Assembly: GCF_947500765.1 (NCBI RefSeq) | Contig: NZ_CANMTH010000005.1 | Coordinates: 1 to 64,000, forward strand | Direction: 5' to 3' | From: an uncultured Formosa sp. | Lineage (GTDB): Bacteria; Bacteroidota; Bacteroidia; Flavobacteriales; Flavobacteriaceae | Length of the DNA: 64,000 nucleotides | Part shown: positions 10,070 through 18,490 of the stretch, in pieces | How the letters are laid out: each line of letters opens with the position of its first letter | Position numbering within the stretch: position 1 is the stretch's first letter | Notes under the pieces: generated by a model | Told to the model about the DNA's origin: nothing | The model's database searches: none | The model's input: only the letters and a program-made list of their open reading frames with translations | Program-made: the position numbers and the translations under genes

Positions 10070-10438
10070 ATGAATAGAATTCTATTAATTATTCTTTTAA
10101 CACTTGGTTCGTATGGTGTACAGTCACAATCATGTGACGAATTGATGAGTTATGTAAAATCTGAAAGTTACGGTACTACATATAATAGCTATACAAGTAC
10201 AGCTATATCCAAAGTAACTTTTTATACTACAACAATTGATTATAAAACATTTTACTTTGCAATAGTGTGTTTTAAATCTAATGAATATTCCTATAATTGC
10301 TCTGAGTACATATATAAAGTAAGTTCTATGACTATGACTAATTATGCTTTGAACTATTTAGATGGTGCTGGGGAAGCATTTTGGAAATACATACAACCTT
10401 ATGCAGATAATTTGGATTGTTCACCAAATTTTGATTGA
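10070..10438 (+). CDS. Small secreted protein of unknown function
   Basis: The 122-residue product opens with a Sec signal peptide (MNRILLIILLTLGSYGVQSQ, likely cleaved near residue 20). The mature part of about 100 residues is rich in Tyr, Ser and Thr and holds four Cys (about positions 22, 66, 76 and 118), which could form two disulfides outside the cytoplasm. No domain was recognised. It stands alone, with more than 400 bp of non-coding sequence on each side, between the CRISPR array and the TPR-led operon. Its role, if any, in either is unknown. Confidence 0.6.
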   Translation: MNRILLIILLTLGSYGVQSQSCDELMSYVKSESYGTTYNSYTSTAISKVTFYTTTIDYKTFYFAIVCFKSNEYSYNCSEYIYKVSSMTMTNYALNYLDGAGEAFWKYIQPYADNLDCSPNFD

Positions 10439-10956
10439 TGAGTAAATGTTCTATTATATACGATTTTAGATAATAAAGAATGGCTTTTGTTATTTAATAG
10501 CTGCTAAAAAAGATAGTATTAAGAAAAAATATACTCGTATAAATTTTAGAATGTAAATTTTTAATTGAAAAAAGTCTTACGTTTTCGAAAGAACGAAACC
10601 ATTCTAAATCTATTGGTTTAACCTCATTTTATCTATATAAAACATAAATAATTTTAAGGCGCTTTAAGGTGTCCCCAAGTTTTACCTTTAAACGCTGATT
10701 AAGTTTCCTTTAAAAGTTTTTCAATTTCATATGAAATACTGGTAGTACTAATTATCTCCAAGCTATTTTACTATTTGATTAAACATATAAATATCTAAAA
10801 ACTTGTGATAATGTGCCAAGAGTTTTAATATGTTTTTATACTTTTTGTTTTTCTTAAATAATATTCCTCAAAAAAGTAACTTCATATAGGTTTTATTTAC
10901 CATATTTCTTATTTTTTGGTTTCAAAGATTCCTATTTTTACGTTTTATAAAAAATT
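10439..10956. other. Intergenic region upstream of the TPR-led operon
   Basis: 518 bp without a convincing gene. The minus strand between about 10620 and 10735 reads as short protein-like pieces (YEIEKLLKET, then a stop, then SAFKGKTWGHLKAP), which may be a tiny remnant of a lost gene; the parent was not identified. The promoter of the downstream operon must lie in the last 100 bp, but no clear TAnnTTTG box was found. Confidence 0.4.
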
Positions 10957-12921
10957 ATGAAGATTATAATTCCAGTAGACAGTCTAGCATATGAATTATT
11001 TCCAAATGCTAATGGCGATAAAAATAAATTACTAGATATATTATTAAAATATTATACAATAGATGGAATTGTTCCTGAGATTGATATTAGTAAAGAATTT
11101 GCAACTATTACAATAGATATAGAAAAACAAATTTTAGTTGAGTCTAAATACACTCAATTAATTAATCTTTGCGAAAAAGGTCAACTTGAAGAAGCACTTG
11201 TTTCTGCTAAAAAATTAGTGGAAGAACATCCTAATGTGTCGGAATACTACCGTATTCTAGGGCAAATATTTTCAGACCTTGGCAATCAAGATGAAGCTGT
11301 AAATAGTTTAATTGATGCACTGCGTTGGAATCCAAAAAATGAATACGCGTTAATAATGATGGGAAATATCTTTGCCAAGTTTATGAAGGATATTAATACA
11401 GCTATGATTTATTACAATCAGGTACTCGAGATATCCCCAAATGATAATATAACATTAAATAATATTGGTGCCAATTTAATGCAATTAGGCAAAACGGAGG
11501 AGGCGGTTTCTTATTTTGAAAAAGCAATAGAGGCTAACCCAGAATACCCTAATACATATTTTGCTTTGGCGATGGTAGCAGATATTGATGAAAACTATTC
11601 TAAAGCGTTTAAATATGCATTAAAATCTATTACAAAGAATAACAACAAAGATCAAATGTATGGTAAAGCATTAAAGTTAGCGATTGATTCTGCCACACAT
11701 TTGACTAGCCTTTTTAAAACCGAAAAATTCATTGATTTAAAAATTGATGAAACTCTAAAATTTACAGATAAAGAAATTAGAATAGAAAAGGATGAAACTA
11801 TTCCAACTGCAGCTAAAATTGAGATAGCTGAGAATTATGATAGAGATTACCATTTAGTGAAATTTAAGCCTAACTATCCTGCAGTGGCACATTTAGTACT
11901 TCATGAATTAATGCATCTAATTTTAGCAGAAGAAGCTAGAGAGGTTGATTCTAATAAATTATTTATATCAAATAACACATTTAAATCAAAGTTCTTATTT
12001 GCCTTAGAAAAGTATTCTAATAAAATGCATAAAGAAGGCTATAAGGAAGAAGCTATAACTAAATTATTGGAAAGTCTTTTTGATGGAATAAACAGACAGG
12101 TTTATAATACACCAATCGATTTGTTTATTGAAGATCGAATTTTTAATGAAAACCCAGAATTTAGACCTTTACAATTTTTATCACTTTTAAGTTTAATACA
12201 AGAAGGTATAGAAGCAACAACTAATGATACAATTGTAGAAAGGATGCCTGTTGGAGTATTATCAAAGTCTAAAATATTTAATATTATTCATGCATTACAT
12301 TTTAAGAATTTATTTAGTGTAGACTTGGTTGCAGAGCATAAACCCACGAAAAGGGAGTTAAATCAAGCATCAGAATTATATAATGAATATTTAGAGTATC
12401 GAGAGGATAAAGAGCCAGGAGAAGAATATGAATTAGTTCAACATTGGGCTGAAGACCTAAAATTAGATGCTTATTTTGAATTGGTTTTTGAATCTGAATA
12501 TAGAAGAAAAACTGTTGAATCAATTTTAGAAGAAATAAATGAAGACCCTTTTAACTTAAATGAGCCTAATCTTTCTAATGATAGAAAGATGAAAAAATTC
12601 TTGAATCAGCATAAAGACAAGGATCTAAATCATGCAGTTGCCATGCATATGGTAAGTGCTTTAGAGTATTTAAAAAACTTATCTAAAGAACAAGTCAAAG
12701 TGTTAGCTTTTGAGTTTGCGACTTTAGGAATGTCAGGATTAGACCCTAATAAAGACGGTTATACTATACCATCAATTGAGGGTAAATCCTTTTCAGGGTA
12801 CAAAGCATTAGCCTATTATTATGTGTCATGGGCAACCTCCATTCCAGAGATGTTAGGGCAATTACAGCTGCCATTTGATAAAGAATATGAAATTGCTAAA
12901 AAGTTAACTGGATTAGAATAA
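10957..12921 (+). CDS. TPR-repeat protein with an HExxH metallopeptidase-like motif
   Basis: The 654-residue protein has a short N-terminal module (1-65), then about five TPR units from residues 65 to 240 (for example NPKNEYALIMMGNIFAKF and LMQLGKTEEAVSYFEKAIEA), then a large helical C-terminal region. Within that region VAHLVLHELMHLILAEEARE contains H316-E317-x-x-H320, the zinc-binding signature of many metallopeptidases, with further acidic residues as possible third ligands. There is no signal peptide, so it is cytoplasmic. It is the first gene of a four-gene operon; the next starts 1 base after its stop. I infer a sensor or adaptor with possible protease activity. A structural HExxH by chance cannot be excluded. 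Confidence 0.75.
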   Translation: MKIIIPVDSLAYELFPNANGDKNKLLDILLKYYTIDGIVPEIDISKEFATITIDIEKQILVESKYTQLINLCEKGQLEEALVSAKKLVEEHPNVSEYYRILGQIFSDLGNQDEAVNSLIDALRWNPKNEYALIMMGNIFAKFMKDINTAMIYYNQVLEISPNDNITLNNIGANLMQLGKTEEAVSYFEKAIEANPEYPNTYFALAMVADIDENYSKAFKYALKSITKNNNKDQMYGKALKLAIDSATHLTSLFKTEKFIDLKIDETLKFTDKEIRIEKDETIPTAAKIEIAENYDRDYHLVKFKPNYPAVAHLVLHELMHLILAEEAREVDSNKLFISNNTFKSKFLFALEKYSNKMHKEGYKEEAITKLLESLFDGINRQVYNTPIDLFIEDRIFNENPEFRPLQFLSLLSLIQEGIEATTNDTIVERMPVGVLSKSKIFNIIHALHFKNLFSVDLVAEHKPTKRELNQASELYNEYLEYREDKEPGEEYELVQHWAEDLKLDAYFELVFESEYRRKTVESILEEINEDPFNLNEPNLSNDRKMKKFLNQHKDKDLNHAVAMHMVSALEYLKNLSKEQVKVLAFEFATLGMSGLDPNKDGYTIPSIEGKSFSGYKALAYYYVSWATSIPEMLGQLQLPFDKEYEIAKKLTGLE

Positions 12922-12922
12922 A

Positions 12923-13630
12923 ATGAAAATCGTTACCTGGAATTGTAATGGAGGTTTGTGGAAAAAATTTAAAGAATTAGAAAATTTAAATGCTGATATT
13001 CTTTTTATTCAAGAATGTGAGAATCCGCAAGTCTCAAAACATCAGGATTATAAGGACTGGGCAAATAATTATATTTGGATTGGTGATAATAAAAATAAAG
13101 GAATTTGTTTTTTTGCTAAACCAGAATTTAAATTAGATAAATTAAATTGGTCTAATATTTATGAAGACCATGCAGTTAAGTATTTTTTACCTGTACTTTT
13201 GAATAATAATATCAAGCTTGTTGGTGTTTGGGCGCATTCAAATAATTCTCCCACTTTTGGTTATATTGGCCAGTTTTGGAAATATCTACAAATAAATAAA
13301 GACAATTTTAAGGATGCTGTAGTTCTTGGAGATTTTAATAGTAATAAAATTTGGGACAAATGGGATAGATGGTGGAATCATTCAGATGTTTTAAATGAAT
13401 TAAATTCTATAAAACTTGAAAGTGTCTATCATAGATTCTATTTAGAAGAACAAGGTTTAGAAATCAAAAAAACGTATTTTATGCATCGTAAATTGGAGAA
13501 AGGATATCATATTGATTATGTGTTTACACCCGAAAGTATGATGACAGGTGAATATGATTTACAAATAGGTGATTTTAAGTGGTTAGAAATAAGTGATCAT
13601 TTACCTATAGTAGCAGAATTTAATATATGA
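12923..13630 (+). CDS. Endonuclease/exonuclease/phosphatase (EEP) family protein
   Basis: This is a metal-dependent hydrolase of the EEP (DNase I/exonuclease III-like) fold, 235 residues. Signature motifs appear in order: VTWNCNGG with N7, IQEC with E31, VLGDFNSNK near 137-145, HIDYVF near 195-200, and ISDHLPI with D225/H226. The full catalytic set is therefore present. Family members cleave DNA, RNA or phosphodiester and phosphoinositide substrates; the sequence alone does not say which. It has no signal peptide. It is gene 2 of the operon, starting 1 base after the TPR gene and ending 4 bases before the MazG-like gene, so translational coupling is likely. A role as a nucleic-acid effector in defence is inferred from context. 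Confidence 0.85.
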   Translation: MKIVTWNCNGGLWKKFKELENLNADILFIQECENPQVSKHQDYKDWANNYIWIGDNKNKGICFFAKPEFKLDKLNWSNIYEDHAVKYFLPVLLNNNIKLVGVWAHSNNSPTFGYIGQFWKYLQINKDNFKDAVVLGDFNSNKIWDKWDRWWNHSDVLNELNSIKLESVYHRFYLEEQGLEIKKTYFMHRKLEKGYHIDYVFTPESMMTGEYDLQIGDFKWLEISDHLPIVAEFNI

Positions 13631-13634
13631 TTTT

Positions 13635-13964
13635 ATGACAACACTTAAACAAACCATTCAGAAATTAATTGACTTCAGAGACCAAAGAGATTGGGAGCAA
13701 TTCCATAATTCAAAGGATTTAGCTACTGCTATTTCAATTGAAGCAAGCGAATTGTTAGAGCTTTTTCTATGGAAGGAAAATGAAGATGTTAATTTAGATA
13801 AACTAAAGGAAGAACTTGCAGATGTATTGTCATTCTCACTGTTACTGGCAAACAAACATAATCTTGATATAAATGAAATAATATCAGAAAAAATTATAAA
13901 GAATAACGAAAAATATCCTGTTTCAAAAGCAAAAGGTAATGCTAAAAAATATACTGAATTATGA
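13635..13964 (+). CDS. MazG-like nucleotide pyrophosphohydrolase
   Basis: A 109-residue all-alpha NTP pyrophosphohydrolase of the MazG/dCTPase superfamily. The family's metal-binding pattern is visible as IEASELLE (E36, E39) followed by KEELADVL (E60, D63). The C-terminal KNNEKYPVSKAKGNAKKY is typical of the small single-domain members. Such enzymes hydrolyse (d)NTPs, often non-canonical ones, to NMP and pyrophosphate. It is gene 3 of the operon. Its last four bases (ATGA) overlap the start of the DUF2075 gene, which strongly implies joint expression. Nucleotide depletion or processing during phage attack is a reasonable inference but unproven. Confidence 0.88.
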   Translation: MTTLKQTIQKLIDFRDQRDWEQFHNSKDLATAISIEASELLELFLWKENEDVNLDKLKEELADVLSFSLLLANKHNLDINEIISEKIIKNNEKYPVSKAKGNAKKYTEL

Positions 13965-15865
13965 GTTTGATTAATAGAAAAGTAATATATAGTGCTTCTC
14001 AAGATGTGTTTTTCAAGGACGTGCTTTTGAATCAAGTTGCATCTAAAATGCAAGATAATCAAAATTCTTTTTCTAATTCAAAAGTAACAAGTAGTGAATT
14101 TCGCTCTTGGGAAAATTCGCCTAAAGCTGTTAAGCTTTTAATGGAATTAAGTGAAGTCAAAGATACTTACGTAACTTTTGAATATCAAGTTCCTTATACG
14201 CAGAGACGTATTGATTGTATGTTATACGGAAGAAATGATAATAATAATGGCGTCGTTATTCATATTGAACTTAAGCAATGGGATAAAGTTGTAGCAAGTA
14301 ATATTGAAGGAAATTTTGTTGAAACTTATACAGGCATTCCAAATAACTTAGTTCCACATCCTTCTCAACAAGTTAAAGGATATCATAATTATTTAACAGG
14401 GTTTGTTGAAGTTTTTGAAGAAAACGAATTAGGCTTATTTGGTTGTGCCTATTGTCATAACTATAATTATACAGAAGATGAAGGCTTGTATGATCCAATG
14501 TATAAAACAATTTTAGAAGAATTTCCAGTCTATAGTAAGAATCAAGTTCAGGATTTAGCTAAAAAACTGAAAGAAAAACTTTCTAAGGGAGATGGTTTTT
14601 CAATTTTTAATAAGTTTATGCAGAGTCCTGTTAGTCCTTCTAAAAAATTATTAGAAAGTGCATCAAAAATTGTTAAAAACACTTCTGATTTCTCACTACT
14701 TAATGATCAAATTGTTGCAAGAAATATTATTCTCTCTAAAATACGTTCGGCGAGAAAAAATAATGAAAAAAGTGTAATCCTTATTAAAGGAGGGCCTGGA
14801 ACAGGTAAAACGGTAATAGCATTACATATTTTAGCTGAAATTGCTGGAGCCAAAACAAAAAGGAGTGTCTTCTTCTCTACAAAATCTAAACCATTGTTAG
14901 AGGGGATTAAAAACAGATTAGAAAGGGGAAGTGATGCGAAGATTTTGTTTACTAACTTAAATCAGTTTATACCTTCAAGGGTAAATGAAAATAGTGTAGA
15001 TGTACTAATCATTGATGAAGCGCATCGCATTGTAAAATCATCTAATCATCAATATACGAAATCTATCGACAGAACAGACCTTGCTCAAGTAGAGACCTTA
15101 ATTAGAGCAGCTAAAGTAACAATATTTTTTATTGATGATAAGCAGGCTATCCGAAGTGCTGAAATTGGAAGTACCGATTTAATAAGAGATTATGCTCATA
15201 AATATAACTGTAGTATTGAAGAAGTAGAACTTATATCACAATTTAGATGTAATGGTTCTGACAATTATTTAGATTGGTTAGAATCTACATTAGGTTATTC
15301 TGATAAAAAGTTAAAATTAAAAAAAGAAGATAATTTTGATTTTAAAATAATTGAATCTCCACAAAAATTATATGACATTTTATTAGAGAAAAATAAGAAT
15401 AATGTAACATCTAGATTGGTTGCCGGATTTTGTTGGGAATGGTCTAAAAAATTAGATGAGAATGGTAATTTGGTAAAAGATGTGAAAATTGGTGATTTTG
15501 AAATGCCATGGGAAACACATGGTAACATGACTAAGGCTCCTGCTGGATATGTTAAATGGTATGAGTGGGCATATAAGCCAGAAGGAATTAAACAAGTGGG
15601 ATGCATTTATACAGCTCAAGGTTTTGAATTTGATTATATTGGTGTTATTGTGGGAGACGATATTATTTACGATAGAGATAATGACTGTTTACTTGGGAAC
15701 ATTGATGGTACCAAAGACCCAACTTTAAAACGTGGTAAAGAAAACTTCGATGAATATGTAAAAAACATATACAGAGTATTAATGACTCGTGGTATGAAAG
15801 GATGTTACGTTTATTTTGTAAACAAAGAAGTTGAGAATTATTTCAGGAGTAGAATTAATTTATAA
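13961..15865 (+). CDS. DUF2075 superfamily 1-like helicase with N-terminal PD-(D/E)XK nuclease-like domain
   Basis: A 634-residue protein. Residues 70-120 contain RIDCMLYG then VVIHIELKQW, giving D85, E103 and K105, the spacing of a PD-(D/E)XK nuclease core. Residues 260-634 form a DUF2075 (Schlafen-group-3-like) helicase. Walker A is LIKGGPGTGKT with K283, Walker B is VLIIDEAHR, and later motifs are SQFRCNGSD, IYTAQGFEFDYIGVI and YRVLMTRGMKGCYVYF. It probably acts on DNA or RNA as an ATP-driven nuclease. It is the last gene of the operon and overlaps the MazG-like gene by 4 bases. A decayed copy of its 3' end lies just downstream. Confidence 0.85.
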   Translation: MSLINRKVIYSASQDVFFKDVLLNQVASKMQDNQNSFSNSKVTSSEFRSWENSPKAVKLLMELSEVKDTYVTFEYQVPYTQRRIDCMLYGRNDNNNGVVIHIELKQWDKVVASNIEGNFVETYTGIPNNLVPHPSQQVKGYHNYLTGFVEVFEENELGLFGCAYCHNYNYTEDEGLYDPMYKTILEEFPVYSKNQVQDLAKKLKEKLSKGDGFSIFNKFMQSPVSPSKKLLESASKIVKNTSDFSLLNDQIVARNIILSKIRSARKNNEKSVILIKGGPGTGKTVIALHILAEIAGAKTKRSVFFSTKSKPLLEGIKNRLERGSDAKILFTNLNQFIPSRVNENSVDVLIIDEAHRIVKSSNHQYTKSIDRTDLAQVETLIRAAKVTIFFIDDKQAIRSAEIGSTDLIRDYAHKYNCSIEEVELISQFRCNGSDNYLDWLESTLGYSDKKLKLKKEDNFDFKIIESPQKLYDILLEKNKNNVTSRLVAGFCWEWSKKLDENGNLVKDVKIGDFEMPWETHGNMTKAPAGYVKWYEWAYKPEGIKQVGCIYTAQGFEFDYIGVIVGDDIIYDRDNDCLLGNIDGTKDPTLKRGKENFDEYVKNIYRVLMTRGMKGCYVYFVNKEVENYFRSRINL

Positions 15866-15961
15866 TTAATAATAAGGGTAGTTGCTTTTGGTTCTAAATC
15901 AGGTTTGAAAAATAATTCAGAATATTGGAAGCCTTTATTGAAAAATATAATAAAAAAATCT

Positions 15962-16050
15962 AACAGAATCTTGATGAAAATAGGTGTGAAATCATGTTAT
16001 ATTTATTGAACAGATTATTAAACTAGAGAATATTTAAAAAAGTCATTTCT
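15962..16050 (+). pseudogene. Decayed 3' end of a second DUF2075 helicase gene
   Basis: Read from 15962, the sequence gives NRILMKIGVKSCYIY, stop, TDY, stop, TREYLKKSF. It aligns with the C-terminus of the intact gene just upstream (YRVLMTRGMKGCYVYF...VENYFRSRI) and with the general DUF2075 ending. Two in-frame stops and the absence of the rest of the gene show it is dead. It is divergent in sequence from its neighbour, so it is an older or foreign paralogue rather than a recent tandem copy. Confidence 0.7.
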
Positions 16051-16174
16051 TAATCTTTAGAATTTTGAAGAATAACCTCAACAAAACTTCAACTTTAGGC
16101 AGGTAATAAGGTGTTCGGCTGTCGCTCTATTTTGCTCCATAAAACATATTTGCAAGCCCATTTTTGTATGCCGT

Positions 16175-16208
16175 TGTCATCTCGAGCGCAGTCAAGAGAT
16201 CTCATAAC
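16175..16208. repeat. Dispersed intergenic repeat (tcatctcgagcgcagtcaag type)
   Basis: The segment containing CTCGAGCGCAGTCAAGAGAT matches a short sequence that I recall as common between genes in marine Bacteroidetes (the cgagcgcagtcgag family). It is not protein-coding. Only one copy is in this window, so the repeat status rests on memory. Confidence 0.4.
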
Positions 16209-17180
16209 CTAGAAACCTATAGTAAACAAAGGCTTGCATATACCATAACCAAAACCACTGCGGTGACACATCCTCGTTGGCTCTGGTTATTTGTTTTATT
16301 TCACACATGCCACAACAACCTCACCCGTAGCTACTTTTGTACCCCAAACCCCAAAAGGTAGGCGTACTGCATAATTTAAATACCATTCAGCCCTATACAA
16401 GGTATCAAATTAAGACATACTGTAAAGCAAATATGTAATGCAGTACGTGTATATATAATGGGGTACAACCGCTACTTCTTGCGATGCGAGCCTGCGGGGC
16501 ACAATGGGCGCCACCCAAAACACAATCATTCAAACTCCGTATAATCCTTAAGTGTATATAATCTGGATTAAAAATTGACTAAAATTGGAACAAAGGTTTT
16601 GGGCGTACAGCTGTCACAGTTTTTGCTATTATAATCATGATAACGTGTCTACATAAAGGGCTTTAGTACAATGGCATAAATAAAGCATAATGTACAATGA
16701 ATAATGTTGCGATGCCATCAACCTAAACCCCTAGTAAGTAAGAGCCTGTATTTACAAGATGCGTTGCCGTCCCGGACAACACGTTATGCCAATACAGGCA
16801 CTTATCTTGAACATCAAATGAAAGGTAAAAAAATAAAAGCAAAAACGGCGCCAGCTCGTGTAAACATAGCTATGGGGCGCACTTATGCTATGGCAACGTG
16901 CTTAATCCCCAAACCACCCAAGTGCCGCTCGCAGTCGGCTCGCGCCTTCTGGATTACCTGCTTGATTCATCATACGCGAAGTCAAAGGATCAGAATCAAA
17001 CAAAAGAAAGAATCATGATACAACAAAAGAGATAAATCTCAATCTTGAAGAAGACCTCAAAATAAAAGTAATAGAAATTGTAATAAGACCGGGAAGTTCC
17101 GAGTAGACGAGGAAATCACCTGGCTGCAGTTAGGTTTTATAAAAAGAGATAGTGCTTTTATTTAGCAGCTTAGACTTGCT

Positions 17181-17202
17181 TGTCCTGAGCTAAGTCGAAG
17201 GG
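17181..17202. repeat. Dispersed intergenic repeat (tgtcctgagctaagtcgaag type)
   Basis: TGTCCTGAGCTAAGTCGAAG belongs to another short sequence recalled as widely scattered between genes in Bacteroidetes and other bacteria. It is single-copy within the window and not coding. Confidence 0.4.
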
Positions 17203-17340
17203 TTGTTACTTTTTTTTGGCAATGAAAAAAAGTAAATAACAGCCTCAACCACGTTTTACATCAAATAAAAAAAAGGTTTCATTTTAAACCCTATTACAAA
17301 TCTAACTGGCTTAAAGTAAAAAAGTAATAGTATTAAACAA

Positions 17341-17365
17341 AAAACCTTCCAAAATGGAAGGTTTT
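17341..17365 (-). terminator. Rho-independent terminator of the YegP-like gene
   Basis: AAAACCTTCC (17341-17350) and GGAAGGTTTT (17356-17365) form a perfect 10-bp stem with a 5-nt loop. On the minus strand the stem is followed by a T-run. It lies 26 bp beyond the stop of the minus-strand gene. Confidence 0.85.
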
Positions 17366-17390
17366 AAAATTATATTAGATGGTAAACGCC

Positions 17391-17717
17391 TTATACCTCA
17401 ACAATAGGAGCATCAGGGGCATTCGTTTTAACAGAAGCGATACCATTTTCCATTCCTGATGTAGAGGCATACATCTGACTCGTTCCTATAACTTGTCCGT
17501 TAGTAGCTTTAATGTTAAAATAATCTTGTCCACTAGTCGATTTTAAACGTTCATATTTACTATCATCCTGTGAGTTTGTTTTAACAGATTCCACACCATT
17601 CAAGCAATTTGCTTTACTAGAATACCCCTGGCTAGCTAAAATATTCTGTCCATTACCAGCTACCAATCTAAATCGGTAACTTTCACTTTTATCAGAGTAC
17701 ACTTCAAATTTTGCCAT
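17391..17717 (-). CDS. YegP family protein (two DUF1508 repeats)
   Basis: The 108-residue product consists of two tandem repeats of about 50 residues. The first is FEVYSDKSESYRFRLVAGNGQNILASQGYSSKANCLNGVESVKTN; the second is FNIKATNGQVIGTSQMYASTSGMENGIASVKTN. This duplicated F-R-L-A-NG-I-S-Y--K---NGI-SVK pattern defines the YegP/DUF1508 family, small cytoplasmic proteins of unknown function found in many bacteria. Length and architecture are typical. It is transcribed alone and has its own terminator. It is divergent from the YedK-like gene, sharing an AT-rich 130-bp promoter region. Confidence 0.88.
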   Translation of the reverse strand: MAKFEVYSDKSESYRFRLVAGNGQNILASQGYSSKANCLNGVESVKTNSQDDSKYERLKSTSGQDYFNIKATNGQVIGTSQMYASTSGMENGIASVKTNAPDAPIVEV

Positions 17718-17848
17718 TTAAAATTGATTTAAAAATTTATAGACTTCAATATAAAAAGAATTAAAATGACTAACAATAACTTTTCAATCATATCAGTAAA
17801 CTTTCAAAGAACACTAAAAAAAAGTAATTTTACTAAATACTAATAAAC

Positions 17849-18490
17849 ATGTGTTTCCACACCTCACAAACTAAAAAAGTTAAGACCTTAGAAAAAAGAT
17901 TTGGTGTTAAAATAAGTGATGCAGCTTTAGTAGATTATTTCGACAAATCACAATATCATCTAAACGGTTTTGCACATCCAAATATGTTAGTGATTCCTCA
18001 ACAAAAATCAGAGGTATTGGCCCCAGGTGTGTGGGGTATCGTCCCTGAAAATAAGAATAAAGACGAGATTACAAGTTATTATAAAGAAGCAGTAAAATTT
18101 GGAGGCGGTTTAAATGCACGTTCCGAAAAAGCGTTTCAACATTTCGTCTATAAAAACGCGATATTGGAAAAACGTTGCATAATTCCAGTATCAGGTTTTT
18201 TTGAACCACATGAATATAAAGGGAAAAAGTATCCGTATCATTTTAAAAATGAAGATGATTCTCCCATGGCCCTTGCTGGATTATATAGTGTGATAGATAC
18301 ATTTATAACATTTACAATCTTAACAAAGGAAGCTTCTCCTTTATTTGCTAAAATTCACAATAAAAAAAAGAGACAACCATTACTTCTGGATGAAGAGCAA
18401 ACTAGAAATTGGTTAGCAACAGATACAACATTAGCGCAGGTCAAGGATATACTTAGTTTCAATTATCCCGAATTCAATACATTATTTTAA
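17849..18490 (+). CDS. SOS response-associated peptidase (YedK/HMCES family)
   Basis: A 213-residue member of the SRAP family, which crosslinks to abasic sites in single-stranded DNA and protects them. The catalytic Cys2 follows the start Met directly (MCFHTSQ), which fixes the start codon. Other family motifs are GGLNARSEKAF, IPVSGFFEPHE with the catalytic Glu, and FAKIHNKKKRQPLLL with the conserved His. The usual HxRMP is altered to HNKKKRQP-like spacing. Length is normal. It lies next to a helicase pseudogene and a few hundred bases from ssb, a setting of single-stranded DNA handling. Confidence 0.9.
   Translation: MCFHTSQTKKVKTLEKRFGVKISDAALVDYFDKSQYHLNGFAHPNMLVIPQQKSEVLAPGVWGIVPENKNKDEITSYYKEAVKFGGGLNARSEKAFQHFVYKNAILEKRCIIPVSGFFEPHEYKGKKYPYHFKNEDDSPMALAGLYSVIDTFITFTILTKEASPLFAKIHNKKKRQPLLLDEEQTRNWLATDTTLAQVKDILSFNYPEFNTLF

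Larger units (their letters stand above)
16051..17340. other. Non-coding, partly GC-richer intergenic region
   Basis: 1.3 kb with no believable gene. Open frames at 16164-16361 and 16704-17018 have compositions unlike proteins (Thr/His/Arg-rich, no family) and run through dispersed repeats. The stretch from about 16440 to 17000 is clearly less AT-rich than its surroundings. It repeats small motifs such as ttatgcc and tggcata, suggesting a decayed mobile or cassette-like insertion. Two flavobacterial-type intergenic repeats are listed separately. Confidence 0.45.

Noticed and set aside
16164..16361. Open frame of 65 codons
   Set aside because: It runs through a dispersed intergenic repeat, has no family resemblance and an unnatural composition.
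16704..17018. Open frame of 104 codons
   Set aside because: Low-quality composition in the GC-richer non-coding island, no ribosome-binding or operon context and no domain.
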